Shown here: in pieces, positions 45,186-55,029 of the stretch | Position numbering within the stretch: position 1 is the stretch's first letter | How the letters are laid out: every line of letters starts with the position of its first letter | DNA from: Neorhizobium vignae | GTDB taxonomy: Bacteria > Pseudomonadota > Alphaproteobacteria > Rhizobiales > Rhizobiaceae | Direction: 5' to 3' | Assembly (NCBI RefSeq): GCF_000732195.1 | Contig: NZ_JNNU01000004.1 | Coordinates: 372,001 to 436,000 of the forward strand | DNA length: 64,000 nucleotides | Program-made: the position numbers and the translations under genes | Notes under the pieces: generated by a model | What the model saw: the letters and a program-made list of their open reading frames with translations, nothing else | The model's database searches: none | What the model was told of the DNA's origin: nothing

Positions 45186-45770
45186 TCACGCCCCGCTCTG
45201 CATGGCGCGCTCGATGACTTCCTCGGCCGTTTGCGGCTCCGGCTTCTCATAGCGCGGCGAGCCGCCGAACAGGACATGGAGGAGTTCGTCGACGAAGGCG
45301 ATTGCCAGGATGATCAGGCCGCCGCAGAAGCCGAGCTGCGGTATCCACAAAGGCACCGCAATGACGCCCTGCGACAGGTCGTTGAACTGCCAGGAGGTCT
45401 TCGTCATGTCATAGGCGAACCAGGCGAAATAGACCGCAGCGGCAGTGCCCGTGGCCAAGGCAAAAATTTCGATGAGCTGCCGCAGACGGCCCTTGAAACG
45501 CTCGATCAGCAGTCCGACACGGATCATTTCGCCGGAGCGGAATGTGTGGGCGAGGCCGAGGAAGGCGCTTGCGGCCATGCACCAGGAGGCGAAATCGTCA
45601 CCGGACGGCACGTCGATATCGAGCGGGCGCCCGGCCGAGAGCCCCAGCATGATCAGGAAAATGGCGACCAGAAAAAGCCCGGCGAGATAGCCGGAAAACA
45701 GATAGAGTCCATCCAGCACCTTCCGGAGCCAATCCGGGAATATGCTGTGGCGGGGATCAACGGAGGACAT
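45186..45770 (-). CDS. dctQ: TRAP transporter small permease (DctQ type)
   Basis: The 194-residue membrane protein has four spans, with the DctQ-typical central region FASWCMAASAFLGLAHTFRS and MIRVGLLIERF. GGAGGG precedes the ATG. First gene of the TRAP operon dctQ-dctM-dctP-regulator. Confidence 0.9.
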   Translation of the reverse strand: MSSVDPRHSIFPDWLRKVLDGLYLFSGYLAGLFLVAIFLIMLGLSAGRPLDIDVPSGDDFASWCMAASAFLGLAHTFRSGEMIRVGLLIERFKGRLRQLIEIFALATGTAAAVYFAWFAYDMTKTSWQFNDLSQGVIAVPLWIPQLGFCGGLIILAIAFVDELLHVLFGGSPRYEKPEPQTAEEVIERAMQSGA

Positions 45771-45900
45771 GGATGGCCCTCCCGTTACAGGATCTTGAAA
45801 ACGGCATGGTCGGCTCCCCTCGGTTGCCGGTTATCCGGGTGGAGCTCTTGGCGGCTTCCTGCCCGTTCAGCGAGCATGATGCTTCAATGTGCATTTTCCT

Positions 45901-45941
45901 GTCAACTAATCATTGACGTTTTATCGACGAAATGTTTTCGT
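45901..45941. promoter_or_regulatory. Two adjacent inverted repeats in the TRAP/oxoprolinase divergent promoter
   Basis: GTCAA-7-TTGAC occupies 45901-45917 and ACGAAA-TGT-TTTCGT occupies 45927-45941. Both are perfect and lie 30-70 bp before the oxoprolinase start. TTGACG at 45913 could also serve as a -35. They are candidates for the winged-helix regulator at 42278 or another dimeric regulator. Confidence 0.5.
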
Positions 45942-45972
45942 TAGGCATCAATTTCTATTTGAGGGGCGAAAC

Positions 45973-48900
45973 ATGACCGAGGCTAAGTGGGATTTCTGGA
46001 TCGATCGCGGCGGCACGTTCACCGACATCGTCGGGCGAAAGCCGGACGGATCGCTCGTGGCTCACAAGGTCCTGTCCGAAAATCCGGAGGCCTACCGCGA
46101 TGCCGCGGTGCAGGGTATCCGCGAGCTTCTCGGCGTGCCGACCGGGGCCGCCATCCCTGCCGACGCGATCGGCGCGGTGAAGATGGGCACGACGGTTGCC
46201 ACCAATGCGCTGCTGGAGCGCAAGGGCGAGCGCACGCTGCTCGTGACGACCCGCGGTTTCCGGGACGCACTCGCGATCGGCTACCAGGCCCGCGCCGACA
46301 TCTTTGCCAAGAAGATCATCAAGCCGGAGCTGCTCTACAAGCATGTGGTCGAGGTGGACGAACGGGTCCGCGCCGACGGCACGATCGAGGCCGCACCAGA
46401 CGAAAAGACGATCCGCGGTCAGTTACAGGAGCAGTATGACGCCGGCTTCCGCGCCGTCGCGATCGTCCTGATGCATGCCTATCGCTTCCCGGCGCATGAG
46501 CAGCTGATTGCGCAGATCGCCCGCGAGATCGGCTTCACCCAGGTTTCCGTCAGCCACGAAGTCTCGCCGCTGATCAAGCTGGTCGGGCGCGGCGACACGA
46601 CTGTGGTCGACGCCTATCTGTCGCCGATCCTGCGCCGCTACGTGGAGCAGGTTGCCGGCGAGCTCGGGACCGGGCTCGACGTCGCCGACAATCAGGGCGC
46701 GCAGCTGATGTTCATGCAGTCCTCCGGCGGGCTGACCGCGGCACGGCTGTTCCAGGGCAAGGATGCGATCCTATCCGGCCCGGCCGGCGGCGTGGTCGGT
46801 GCGGTCGAGACCTCGCGGCTTGCGGGCTTCAACCGGATGATCGGCTTCGACATGGGCGGCACCTCGACCGACGTGTCGCATTATGACGGCGAGCTGGAAC
46901 GCTCGTTCGAAACCGAAGTGGCGGGCGTGCGCATGCGCGCGCCGATGATGTCGATCCACACGGTTGCCGCCGGCGGCGGCTCGATCCTGCATTTCGAGAA
47001 CGGCCGTTTTCGCGTCGGCCCGGATTCGGCCGGTGCCAATCCCGGTCCGAAGGCCTATCGCCGCGGCGGGCCGCTGACGGTCACCGACGCAAACGTCATG
47101 CTTGGCAAGCTCTCGCCAAAACTCTTCCCGGCGATCTTCGGACCCAACCGCGACCAGCCGCTCGATGCGGATGCCGTGCGTGCCGCCTTCGAGGATATGG
47201 CCAAGGTGATCGGCGACGGCCGCTCGCCGGAAGAAGTGGCCGACGGGTTCCTGGCGATCGCGGTCGAGAACATGGCGAATGCCGTCAAGAAGATCAGCGT
47301 CCAGCGCGGCTATGACGTCACCCATTACGTGCTGACCTGCTTCGGCGGCGCCGGCGGCCAGCATGCCTGCCTGACGGCCGATGCGCTCGGCATCTCGACC
47401 GTGATGATCCACCCGTTCTCGGGCATTCTTTCCGCTTATGGCATGGGGCTCGCGGATATCCGCGCCACCCGCCAGCGCACGGTGTCGCACGAGCTTACGG
47501 CCGCGCTGGAAACGCTGGGGCCTATAAGCGACGAACTGACCGGCAGCGTGCTGGAGGAAATGGCGTCGCAGGGCGTGGCCGCCTCCGAGACCGAGGTGCT
47601 TCACCGCGCCCATCTGCGCTATCAGGGCACGGATACGACCTTGCCCGTCACTCTCGCCAGCGCGGCAGAAATGACGGTCGCCTTCGAAACGGCGCACAGG
47701 AAGCAGTTCGGTTTCATCTTCGAAAACCGCGAAATCATCTTCGAGGCCTATGAGGTCGAGGCCATCGGCGGCGGCGCAGATTCCGACGAGCCGGAATTCG
47801 CGGTCGACGGCGCCGAGCCTTTCGCGGCCGAAGAAACGAAATTCTTCTCCGGCGGCGCGTGGCGCGAGGCGCCGGTCTATCGCCGCGCCGATATCAAGCC
47901 GGGCTCGCGCGCAAATGGTCCCTGCCTGATCGTCGAACCGCACCAGACCATCGTTGTCGAGGACGGCTGGGCCTTCGAGATCACCCGGCTGAACCATGTG
48001 GTGCTGAAGCGCGTCGCCGAACTTTCCCGCGCCAAGCCGATCGGCACGCAGGCGGATCCGGTTCTGCTCGAAGTGTTCAACAATCTCTTCATGTCGATCG
48101 CCGAACAGATGGGCGTGACGCTGCAGAACACCGCCTCGTCGGTCAACATCAAGGAGCGGCTGGATTTCTCCTGCGCCGTGTTCGATGCGGACGGCGCGCT
48201 GGTGGCGAATGCTCCGCATATGCCGGTGCATCTCGGCTCCATGGACCGGTCGGTCGAAAGCGTCATCGCCCAGAACCAGGGCAGGATCCGCCCCGGCGAC
48301 GTGTTTGCGCTGAACGCCCCCTATAATGGCGGCACCCATCTGCCCGATATCACCGTCGTGACGCCGGTGTTCGACGCCGAGGGCAAGGACATTCTCTTCT
48401 ACGTTGCCTCGCGCGGCCATCACGCCGATGTCGGCGGTACCGCGCCGGGCTCGATGACGCCGCTCGCGACCACCGTGGACGAGGAAGGCGTGCTGTTCGA
48501 CAACGTGCTGCTCGTCGATCGCGGCCGGTTCGACGAGGCCGGCATCACCGATCTCCTTTCCAACCATCCCTACCCCGCCCGCAACGTCGCCCAGAACGTC
48601 GCCGACCTGCGCGCCCAGATCGCCGCCAACGAAAAAGGCGTTCACGAAATGCGCAAGATGATCTCGCAGTTCGGTCTCGACGTGGTGCAGGCCTATATGG
48701 GCCACGTGCAGGACAATGCGGAGGAGAGTGTGCGCCGGGTGATCGAGAAACTCGGCAATTCCGAATTCTCCTACGCAACCGACCAGGGCAGCGTGATCCA
48801 GGTGAAGATCACCGTCGACAAGGCCAAGCGCGAGGCGACCGTCGATTTCACGGGCACGAGCCCGCAGAAGAAGAACAACTTCAACGCGCCGGAACCGGTT

Positions 48901-49599
48901 ACCCGGGCGGCGGTGCTCTATGTCTTCCGCGTCATGGTCGAAAGCTCCATTCCGATGAATGCGGGATGCCTGCGGCCGATCAGCATCATCGTCCCGGAGG
49001 GGTCGATGCTGAAGCCGCAATATCCGGCGGCTGTGGTGGCGGGCAATGTCGAAACCAGCCAGCACGTGACCAATGCGCTGTTCGGCGCGCTCGGCGCGAT
49101 GGCAGCAAGCCAGGGTTCGATGAACAATCTCACCTTCGGCAACGCGACCTATCAGTATTACGAGACGCTGTGCTCCGGTTCGCCGGCCGGCGTGTTCAAC
49201 GACGGGACCGGTTTCGAGGGCACGGATGCGGTGCATGTGCACATGACCAATTCCCGCCTCACAGACCCGGAAATCCTGGAAACCCGTTATCCGGTGCTGC
49301 TCGAAGACTTCCACATCCGCGAAAATTCCGGCGGCAGGGGCAAGTTCTCGGCCGGCAACGGGACGAAGCGGACGATCCGCTTCCTCGAGAAGATGGATTG
49401 CGCCATCCTCTCCTCGCATCGGACGATCAAGCCGCACGGGCTTGCCGGTGGCGAAGCCGGCGAGCTCGGCAAGACCACGGTGCGGCGCCTCGACGGCACG
49501 CTCGAAGAACTCGGCGGCTGCGCCCAGACGATCATCGAGGCGGGCGAAGCGGTGACCGTTCAGACGCCGACGGCCGGAGGCTATGGCAAAGCGGACTGA
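45973..49599 (+). CDS. oplAH: 5-oxoprolinase (ATP-hydrolysing), fused HyuA-HyuB form
   Basis: The 1208-residue protein has the length of full 5-oxoprolinase. Residues about 8-190 form the hydantoinase/oxoprolinase N-domain with DRGGTFTD (from D11). Then comes the HyuA ATPase domain (about 210-510) with [12 protein letters not shown], and from about 700 the HyuB domain ([57 protein letters not shown]). The enzyme opens 5-oxoproline to glutamate using ATP, without separate subunits. GGGGCGAAAC precedes the ATG at 45973. Divergence from a TRAP importer suggests use of external pyroglutamate. N-methylhydantoinase-type activity remains possible. Confidence 0.9.
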   Translation: MTEAKWDFWIDRGGTFTDIVGRKPDGSLVAHKVLSENPEAYRDAAVQGIRELLGVPTGAAIPADAIGAVKMGTTVATNALLERKGERTLLVTTRGFRDALAIGYQARADIFAKKIIKPELLYKHVVEVDERVRADGTIEAAPDEKTIRGQLQEQYDAGFRAVAIVLMHAYRFPAHEQLIAQIAREIGFTQVSVSHEVSPLIKLVGRGDTTVVDAYLSPILRRYVEQVAGELGTGLDVADNQGAQLMFMQSSGGLTAARLFQGKDAILSGPAGGVVGAVETSRLAGFNRMIGFDMGGTSTDVSHYDGELERSFETEVAGVRMRAPMMSIHTVAAGGGSILHFENGRFRVGPDSAGANPGPKAYRRGGPLTVTDANVMLGKLSPKLFPAIFGPNRDQPLDADAVRAAFEDMAKVIGDGRSPEEVADGFLAIAVENMANAVKKISVQRGYDVTHYVLTCFGGAGGQHACLTADALGISTVMIHPFSGILSAYGMGLADIRATRQRTVSHELTAALETLGPISDELTGSVLEEMASQGVAASETEVLHRAHLRYQGTDTTLPVTLASAAEMTVAFETAHRKQFGFIFENREIIFEAYEVEAIGGGADSDEPEFAVDGAEPFAAEETKFFSGGAWREAPVYRRADIKPGSRANGPCLIVEPHQTIVVEDGWAFEITRLNHVVLKRVAELSRAKPIGTQADPVLLEVFNNLFMSIAEQMGVTLQNTASSVNIKERLDFSCAVFDADGALVANAPHMPVHLGSMDRSVESVIAQNQGRIRPGDVFALNAPYNGGTHLPDITVVTPVFDAEGKDILFYVASRGHHADVGGTAPGSMTPLATTVDEEGVLFDNVLLVDRGRFDEAGITDLLSNHPYPARNVAQNVADLRAQIAANEKGVHEMRKMISQFGLDVVQAYMGHVQDNAEESVRRVIEKLGNSEFSYATDQGSVIQVKITVDKAKREATVDFTGTSPQKKNNFNAPEPVTRAAVLYVFRVMVESSIPMNAGCLRPISIIVPEGSMLKPQYPAAVVAGNVETSQHVTNALFGALGAMAASQGSMNNLTFGNATYQYYETLCSGSPAGVFNDGTGFEGTDAVHVHMTNSRLTDPEILETRYPVLLEDFHIRENSGGRGKFSAGNGTKRTIRFLEKMDCAILSSHRTIKPHGLAGGEAGELGKTTVRRLDGTLEELGGCAQTIIEAGEAVTVQTPTAGGYGKAD

Positions 49600-49618
49600 T
49601 CTGCCGTAACCGGAGATC

Positions 49619-50827
49619 ATGACGAAGCAGATCGCAATCATCGGCGGCGGCCCGGCAGGGCTGATGGCGGCGGAGGTTCTCTCCGCTGCCGGCCATGCCG
49701 TGACGGTGTATGAGGCGATGCCGACCTTCGGGCGGAAATTCCTGCTCGCCGGCAAGTCCGGGCTGAACATCACCCATTCGGAAGACTTTTCGAGTTTCGC
49801 GGAGCGATTCGGGAGCGACTCCGCGCGCCTGCGCCCGGCCCTTGAAGCGTTCACTCCGGACGGCGTGCGGGCTTGGGCGGCCGGTCTCGGCACGGAAACC
49901 TTCGTGGGGACCTCCGGCCGCGTGTTCCCGACAGTCATGAAAGCCTCGCCATTGTTGCGCGCCTGGCTGCGGCGGTTGGAGGCACAGGGCGTAAAGCTCA
50001 AGGCAAGGCACCGCTGGGTGGGGTTTGCCGGAAACGGCTATCGGTTCGAAACGCCGGAAGGACCGATCATCGTCCAGCCGGATGCTGCTCTCCTGGCACT
50101 CGGCGGCGCCAGCTGGCCACGGCTTGGCTCGGATGCCGCGTGGGTGCCGTGGCTGAGAGACAAAGGCATCGCGATCGCCGATCTGCAGCCTAGCAATTGC
50201 GGTTTCGATGTCGCCTGGAGCGAGGCGTTTCGCGAGCGTTTTGCCGGCGAGCCGCTGAAATCTGTTTCGACCACGTCCGACGCCGGCACGTTCCAGGGCG
50301 AATTCGTGGTCTCGAAACACGGGATCGAAGGCAGCCTGGTCTATGCCCATTCCGCAGCACTGCGGGACCGACTTGTCGCGGAAGGCCAGGCGGCATTGGC
50401 CGTCGACCTCGCGCCCGGCCGCACGATTGAGCGTCTGGCGCGCGACCTTGTCCGGCAGGATGCCAAGGCGAGCTTCTCCAACCGCCTGCGAAAGGGAGCA
50501 GGGCTGGAGGGCGTAAAAGCTGCCCTGATTCGCGAACTCGTTCCGGATGCCAACCGAATGGCCTCGGAGGAATTGGCGAGGGTGATCAAGGCTTTGCCGA
50601 TCCCCGTTCTCCGCCCGCGGCCGATCGCCGAAGCGATCTCGTCCGCCGGCGGCATCGCCTGGAGCGATCTCGACGAGAGCTACATGCTGAAGTTGCTTCC
50701 GGGCCTGTTCGCCGCTGGGGAAATGCTCGACTGGGAGGCGCCGACGGGCGGCTACCTGCTGACCGCCTGCCTTGCGACGGGCCGCTCTGCTGCCCGAGGC
50801 GTCGAGGCGTGGCTGGGCTCGCAATAG
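49619..50827 (+). CDS. HI0933/BaiN-like flavoprotein (TIGR03862 type)
   Basis: This is a 402-residue flavin-binding protein with the dinucleotide fold IAIIGGGPAGLMAAEVLSAA, the family motif GRKFLLAGKSGLNITHSE and the C-terminal FAD motif GEMLDWEAPTGGYLLTACLA. The role is unknown; some relatives reduce bile-acid intermediates. It lies 19 bp after the oxoprolinase stop and may be co-transcribed, although no functional link is evident. Confidence 0.88.
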   Translation: MTKQIAIIGGGPAGLMAAEVLSAAGHAVTVYEAMPTFGRKFLLAGKSGLNITHSEDFSSFAERFGSDSARLRPALEAFTPDGVRAWAAGLGTETFVGTSGRVFPTVMKASPLLRAWLRRLEAQGVKLKARHRWVGFAGNGYRFETPEGPIIVQPDAALLALGGASWPRLGSDAAWVPWLRDKGIAIADLQPSNCGFDVAWSEAFRERFAGEPLKSVSTTSDAGTFQGEFVVSKHGIEGSLVYAHSAALRDRLVAEGQAALAVDLAPGRTIERLARDLVRQDAKASFSNRLRKGAGLEGVKAALIRELVPDANRMASEELARVIKALPIPVLRPRPIAEAISSAGGIAWSDLDESYMLKLLPGLFAAGEMLDWEAPTGGYLLTACLATGRSAARGVEAWLGSQ

Positions 50828-50937
50828 GACTCGCCTCGGCGTTCGATTTGCGATTTCTTTCCTAGTTATCCGACATTGTCCTGGATCAACGCCTCAAGGC
50901 GTGATTCGCGCAGATTTACGCGGAGGAAAGGACCTCC

Positions 50938-51654
50938 ATGACCAGGGAAAGACGAAGACGCATCATCCGCAGACGGCGGACCGTGACGGGTCTTGCACTC
51001 GTTGCCGCGATTTCCTTCGTGGCGGGCATGACGGATGCGGTGGGCCTGCTTCTCTCGGGCGACTTCGTATCCTTCATGACCGGCAACACGACCCGGGCGG
51101 CAATCTCCTTCGCCGACGGCGACTACAGCCATTCGATCATCCTGTTTATCGCGCTCTGGGTCTTCATTCTCGGCAACGCACTCGGCATCGTGCTTGCCTA
51201 TACGGTCTCGGCACGCCGCACCTTCGTGGTGCTGTCGGGCGTTTCACTCCTGCTGGCCGCGGCTTCCATCGTTCCTACGGCCGGTTACCCGCGGCTTCAA
51301 TTCTATCTGATCGTGCTGTCGATGGGCATGATCAACGCAACGGTCGAACATATCGAAGGGCTGCCGATCGGGCTGACCTATGTGACGGGCGCGCTTTCCC
51401 GCTTCGGCCGCGGAATCGGCCGCTGGCTGATCGGCGACCGCAACCCGACCGGCTGGCTGATCCAGACGGTTCCTTGGACGGGAATGGCATGCGGTGCCGT
51501 GACGGGCGCTTTTTTGACGAAATATGCTGGCAGCCATGCGCTCTGGATCGTTTCGGTTCTGGCCCTTGCGGTGGCATTGGCGACGGCGCTTCTGCCGCGC
51601 CCGCTGCACCTGCATTTCCAGCAGCCGATCGTCTCCGCCCGCCGCCGCGCCTGA
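50938..51654 (+). CDS. DUF1275 (YoaK-type) membrane protein
   Basis: The 238-residue protein has a very basic N-terminus (RERRRRIIRRRR) and about six spans. The DUF1275 motifs are AISFVAGMTDAVGLL, FMTGNTTRAAI and the later TGALSRFGRGIGRWL. The function is unknown. The Shine-Dalgarno GGAGG at 50922-50926 can pair with CCTCC at 50933-50937 directly before the ATG, so translation start may depend on opening this hairpin. Confidence 0.88.
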   Translation: MTRERRRRIIRRRRTVTGLALVAAISFVAGMTDAVGLLLSGDFVSFMTGNTTRAAISFADGDYSHSIILFIALWVFILGNALGIVLAYTVSARRTFVVLSGVSLLLAAASIVPTAGYPRLQFYLIVLSMGMINATVEHIEGLPIGLTYVTGALSRFGRGIGRWLIGDRNPTGWLIQTVPWTGMACGAVTGAFLTKYAGSHALWIVSVLALAVALATALLPRPLHLHFQQPIVSARRRA

Positions 51655-51672
51655 TCGTCTCGAAAGTTTTTG

Positions 51673-52461
51673 ATGTTCCTGCTGTCCAAGCTCTTCTGGG
51701 TGTTTGCCCAGCCCCTCTCGATCGCCTTTCTGCTCGCGGCCCTCGCCGCATTTCTGGTCTTCGTCGGCCGGCACAAGCTCGGCGGGTCCGCCGCGCTCCT
51801 GACAGCGCTGTTGCTGTTCGTGACGCTTTTCACCACGGCTGGCACGGTGGCGCTGCAGGTGCTGGAAGACCGCATTCCGAAGCCTTCCCAGGAAGCACAG
51901 ACGGTTTCCTGCATGATCGTGCTCGGCGGGGTGCTCGAAAACGAGGTGACGACCGCGCGCGGCGGCATCGAGCTCAACCAGGCGGCCGATCGGTTCGTGG
52001 AGGCTCTGCGGCTCGCCCGCAATCATCCGCAAGCACGCATTCTGATTTCCGGTGGAGACGGTTCGATCAGCGGCGCCTACGAAGGCGAAGCGCAGGCTTC
52101 GGAACGGTTCTTTTCCGCCTTCGGCATCCGGGCCGATAGGCTGGTGAAGGAAAACGCGTCGCGCACGACCTACGAGAATACGCTAAATACGGCCGGCCTT
52201 CTCAAGGCGCAGGGGCTGGATAACTGCCTGCTGATCACCTCGGCCTTCCACATGCCCCGCTCGATGGGCCTGTTCCGGGCGGCCGGGATAACGGTCACGC
52301 CGTGGCCGGTCGATTACCGCACCAGCGGCATCGTCCGCCTGTCGCTCGATTTCACCCAGCCGGCGCTGAACGCACAGCTGACGACAACTGCCGCCCGCGA
52401 GTGGATGAGCCTCACCGCCTATTATCTCACCGGCCGGATCGGCGGGATCTTTCCGGGATGA
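51673..52461 (+). CDS. YdcF/ElyC-like DUF218 membrane protein
   Basis: This is a 262-residue protein with two N-terminal spans (about 5-30 and 38-62) and a DUF218 domain with MIVLGGVLEN, ILISGGDGSISG, ENASRTTYENTL and LLITSAFHMPRSMGLFRAAG. Related proteins (SanA, ElyC) act at the cell envelope in lipid-carrier or peptidoglycan processes. The start is ATG at 51673 or the adjacent TTG at 51670. Confidence 0.88.
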   Translation: MFLLSKLFWVFAQPLSIAFLLAALAAFLVFVGRHKLGGSAALLTALLLFVTLFTTAGTVALQVLEDRIPKPSQEAQTVSCMIVLGGVLENEVTTARGGIELNQAADRFVEALRLARNHPQARILISGGDGSISGAYEGEAQASERFFSAFGIRADRLVKENASRTTYENTLNTAGLLKAQGLDNCLLITSAFHMPRSMGLFRAAGITVTPWPVDYRTSGIVRLSLDFTQPALNAQLTTTAAREWMSLTAYYLTGRIGGIFPG

Positions 52462-52478
52462 GCCATCTCCACGCCCTT

Positions 52479-52955
52479 CTATTTCTTCGACAGGATATTG
52501 AAATCGAGGCCGCGCACCCGGACGCGCATTTCGCAGGGCGCGGCGTCATTGCGACCGCAGAAACGGGGATGCATCGTCAATTCAAAGACCATGTTGCCGA
52601 AGTACTGGACGAAATCGTATTTATAAAGCTGGGCGGTGGCGACCATCACGTAGCCGCCTTCCTTGATCTGGACATAGAAATTGTAGAGGCAGCCCTCCGC
52701 AGTGCAGCGCGGGCCCTTGACCCCGTCGCAGGTTACTTCGGATTGATTGGAAACGAGGTCGATCATGCCGTCATTGTTGATGTCGAAGCGCTTGATGAAG
52801 GTCGGCCCGTAGTCGACGGTCTTGCATTCCTTGCGGAAGTAATTCTTTTCGTAGATTTCCGGATCGCTGAAACGCTGCGGCTGCTGAGCGAAAGCAAATG
52901 TCGGCGCAAGCACCAGGACGAGCGCCTGCACAACAATGATCAAGAGCTTTTTCAC
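52479..52955 (-). CDS. Small secreted hypothetical protein with an EF-hand-like loop
   Basis: The 158-residue protein has a signal peptide (MKKLLIIVVQALVLVLAPTF, cleavage after AFAQ). The mature part has five or six cysteines (KECK, VTCDG, PRCTAEGCLY, RFCGRNDAAPCEMR), suggesting disulfides, and DINNDGMIDL, which looks like one calcium-binding EF-hand loop. I do not recognise a named family. It is a single gene, convergent with ydcF and divergent from the TRIC-like gene. Confidence 0.75.
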   Translation of the reverse strand: MKKLLIIVVQALVLVLAPTFAFAQQPQRFSDPEIYEKNYFRKECKTVDYGPTFIKRFDINNDGMIDLVSNQSEVTCDGVKGPRCTAEGCLYNFYVQIKEGGYVMVATAQLYKYDFVQYFGNMVFELTMHPRFCGRNDAAPCEMRVRVRGLDFNILSKK

Positions 52956-53071
52956 GAACGGACCCCTGCAAATTCATCTGTTCACGGCGGGCGCGGAAGG
53001 ATGACGCACGCAACGATCGGCGGTTATGCTAACGGCCTGCACTTGCGCGACGCTGGATCACAAGGTTTGAC

Positions 53072-53728
53072 ATGTCACTGCTGATGATCCTCGACTACGC
53101 CGGCATCGCACTTTTTGCCGCGACCGGCGCACTGGCCGCCTCGCGAAAACAACTCGACCTCGTGGGCTTCCTGTTTTTCGCGGCGGTCACCGGACTCGGC
53201 GGCGGCACGCTCAGAGACATTATCCTCGGGCGAATGCCGGTCTTCTGGGTGCTCGATCCGACCTATATCCTGATCTGCGTGGTTGCCGGTGCCTTCGTCT
53301 TCTGCACGGCCCACCGCGTGGAATGGCGCTATCGTCTGCTGATCTGGTTCGATGCGGTAGGGCTTGCCGCCTATAGCGTGCTCGGCGCTGCAAAAGGGCT
53401 TGCCGCCACGGGATCACCGACGATCGCGATCGTCACCGGTGCGCTGACCGCAGCCTTCGGGGGCATCCTGCGCGATCTTCTTGCCAACGAACCTTCGGTG
53501 CTGCTGAGGCCGGAGATCTACATTACCGCCGCACTGGCGGGCGCCTGCGGGTTTACCGCGGCGAATGCGCTTGGCCTGCCGCTCTACGCGAGTTCAGGCC
53601 TGGGCGCGGCGCTGGCCTTCGGCCTGCGCGGCGGCGCGATCCATTACGGCTGGACATTGCCGCGCTACAGGCCACGGCCCGGCCGGGAGCAGGACGAGGC
53701 CATGAGGGGGAATAAAGGGAAAGAGTAG
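53072..53728 (+). CDS. TRIC / UPF0126 (YicG-type) cation channel family protein
   Basis: The 218-residue protein has seven spans in two repeats. Each repeat carries the glycine motif followed by Arg-Asp, GLGGGTLRDIILGRMPVFW and AAFGGILRDLLANEPSVLL. Prokaryotic TRIC proteins are trimeric cation channels. It converges on irr with 6 bp between the stop codons. Confidence 0.9.
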   Translation: MSLLMILDYAGIALFAATGALAASRKQLDLVGFLFFAAVTGLGGGTLRDIILGRMPVFWVLDPTYILICVVAGAFVFCTAHRVEWRYRLLIWFDAVGLAAYSVLGAAKGLAATGSPTIAIVTGALTAAFGGILRDLLANEPSVLLRPEIYITAALAGACGFTAANALGLPLYASSGLGAALAFGLRGGAIHYGWTLPRYRPRPGREQDEAMRGNKGKE

Positions 53729-53734
53729 GAAGCG

Positions 53735-54184
53735 TCAGCTTTTCTTTTCGCGCAGACGGATGATCACATCCACATGGGCGATTTCCATGCCTTCCGGCGC
53801 TTCCGGCAGGTTGCCGATCTGCAGATTGCTGACCGGAATGTCGAGCACCTCGTTACGGCCCTCGACGAAGAAGTGATGATGATCGGAAATGTTGGTGTCG
53901 AAATAGGTCCTGGCGCTTTCGACCGCCAGCACGCGGATAAGGCCGGCTTCGGTGAATTGATGCAGCGTGTTGTAAACGGTCGCGAGCGAAACAGGGACGC
54001 CGGCAAAGGTGGCTTCCTCGTGCAGTTCCTCGACGGTCAGGTGGCGGTCACCCTTGGCGAACAGCAGATCGGCCAGCGCAACGCGCTGCCGCGTCGGACG
54101 CAGGCCGCAGTGGCGCAGTCTCGTCTCGATGTCCGTCATGGCTTCTGCCATATTGCCCGTCAGCTCCCGCCGTTTTACGCCCAT
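53735..54184 (-). CDS. irr: Iron response regulator Irr (Fur superfamily)
   Basis: This is a 149-residue Fur-type protein with LRPTRQRVALADLLFAKGDR, VSLATVYNTLHQFTEAGLIR and the HHH motif (ISDHHHFFVEGRNEV) that binds haem in rhizobial Irr. It lacks the N-terminal GCPWHD haem motif of Bradyrhizobium, as in other Rhizobiaceae. Irr represses or activates iron and haem genes when iron is low. Met1 has no strong ribosome site but fits the promoter at 54205-54233; Met12 and Met16 are alternatives. Confidence 0.93.
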   Translation of the reverse strand: MGVKRRELTGNMAEAMTDIETRLRHCGLRPTRQRVALADLLFAKGDRHLTVEELHEEATFAGVPVSLATVYNTLHQFTEAGLIRVLAVESARTYFDTNISDHHHFFVEGRNEVLDIPVSNLQIGNLPEAPEGMEIAHVDVIIRLREKKS

Positions 54185-54204
54185 GTCAGGTATCTTGACT
54201 TTCC

Positions 54205-54233
54205 GATATAACTTTTACGGAGGGTAGTTTCAA
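54205..54233 (-). promoter_or_regulatory. irr promoter
   Basis: On the minus strand TTGAAA, a 17-bp spacer and TATATC lie 21 bp before the irr ATG, predicting a short leader. The rest of the 283-bp irr-fabA spacer (54185-54467) must hold the fabA promoter, but no convincing pair was found. I saw no ICE-box (iron control element) match. Confidence 0.6.
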
Positions 54234-54467
54234 TAGTTTCCGGAGGATACCTGCCGCGCGAGCGCCAAAAACGCGCAATTTCGCTACAAGCCTCTGGTTT
54301 GCGCCGGTAGCTTCCTATATGCGGACCAGAACAAACGCATGTTCCAGTGGCTCGGCTGCCATCCCCAGGCGGAGCGCAAGTTCATCGTTACGCTTCAATT
54401 CCGACCGATCTTGCACTAAAGCTGCTGAAACAAAAGGTCTAAGGTTCAACGGGGGGAACGGAAATTT

Positions 54468-54983
54468 ATGGCACCCAGGCAGTCCAGCTTCTCTTACGAA
54501 GAACTTCTCTCTTGCGCCCATGGCGAGCTGTTCGGACCCGGCAATGCGCAGCTTCCGCTGCCGCCGATGTTGATGGTCCACCGCATTACCGACATTTCGG
54601 AAACAGGCGGGGCCTTCGACAAGGGTTATCTTCGCGCCGAATACGACGTTAAGCCCGACGACTGGTATTTCCCCTGCCATTTCGAAGGCAATCCCATCAT
54701 GCCGGGCTGCCTTGGCCTTGACGGCATGTGGCAATTGACCGGCTTTTTCCTCGGCTGGCTCGGCGAGCCGGGACGCGGCATGGCTTTGTCGACCGGAGAA
54801 GTGAAGTTCAAGGGCATGATACGCCCGGACACCAAGCTGCTCGAGTATGGCATCGACTTCAAGCGCGTCATGCGCGGTCGTCTGGTGCTTGGCACCGCAG
54901 ATGGCTGGCTCAAGGCGGACGGCGAAACCATTTACCAGGCAACAGACCTTCGTGTAGGCCTGTCGAAGGAAAAGGCCGCCTGA
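54468..54983 (+). CDS. fabA: 3-hydroxydecanoyl-ACP dehydratase/isomerase
   Basis: The 171-residue hot-dog-fold enzyme has catalytic H71 and D85 in [20 protein letters not shown]. FabA dehydrates 3-hydroxydecanoyl-ACP and isomerises trans-2 to cis-3-decenoyl-ACP, starting anaerobic unsaturated fatty acid synthesis. GGGGAACGG lies before the ATG. It is followed by fabB after 46 bp and then fabI, a standard rhizobial operon. Confidence 0.97.
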   Translation: MAPRQSSFSYEELLSCAHGELFGPGNAQLPLPPMLMVHRITDISETGGAFDKGYLRAEYDVKPDDWYFPCHFEGNPIMPGCLGLDGMWQLTGFFLGWLGEPGRGMALSTGEVKFKGMIRPDTKLLEYGIDFKRVMRGRLVLGTADGWLKADGETIYQATDLRVGLSKEKAA

Positions 54984-55029
54984 TCCTGCTTCGCGGCCAA
55001 AGAAGAACAAGCAGAAAAGGTTTGATGAG

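Noticed and set aside
46771..50001. 1076-codon open frame on the minus strand opposite the oxoprolinase gene
   Set aside because: It covers the highly conserved 5-oxoprolinase in reverse; the composition (Arg/His/Asp-rich) is that of a mirror frame.
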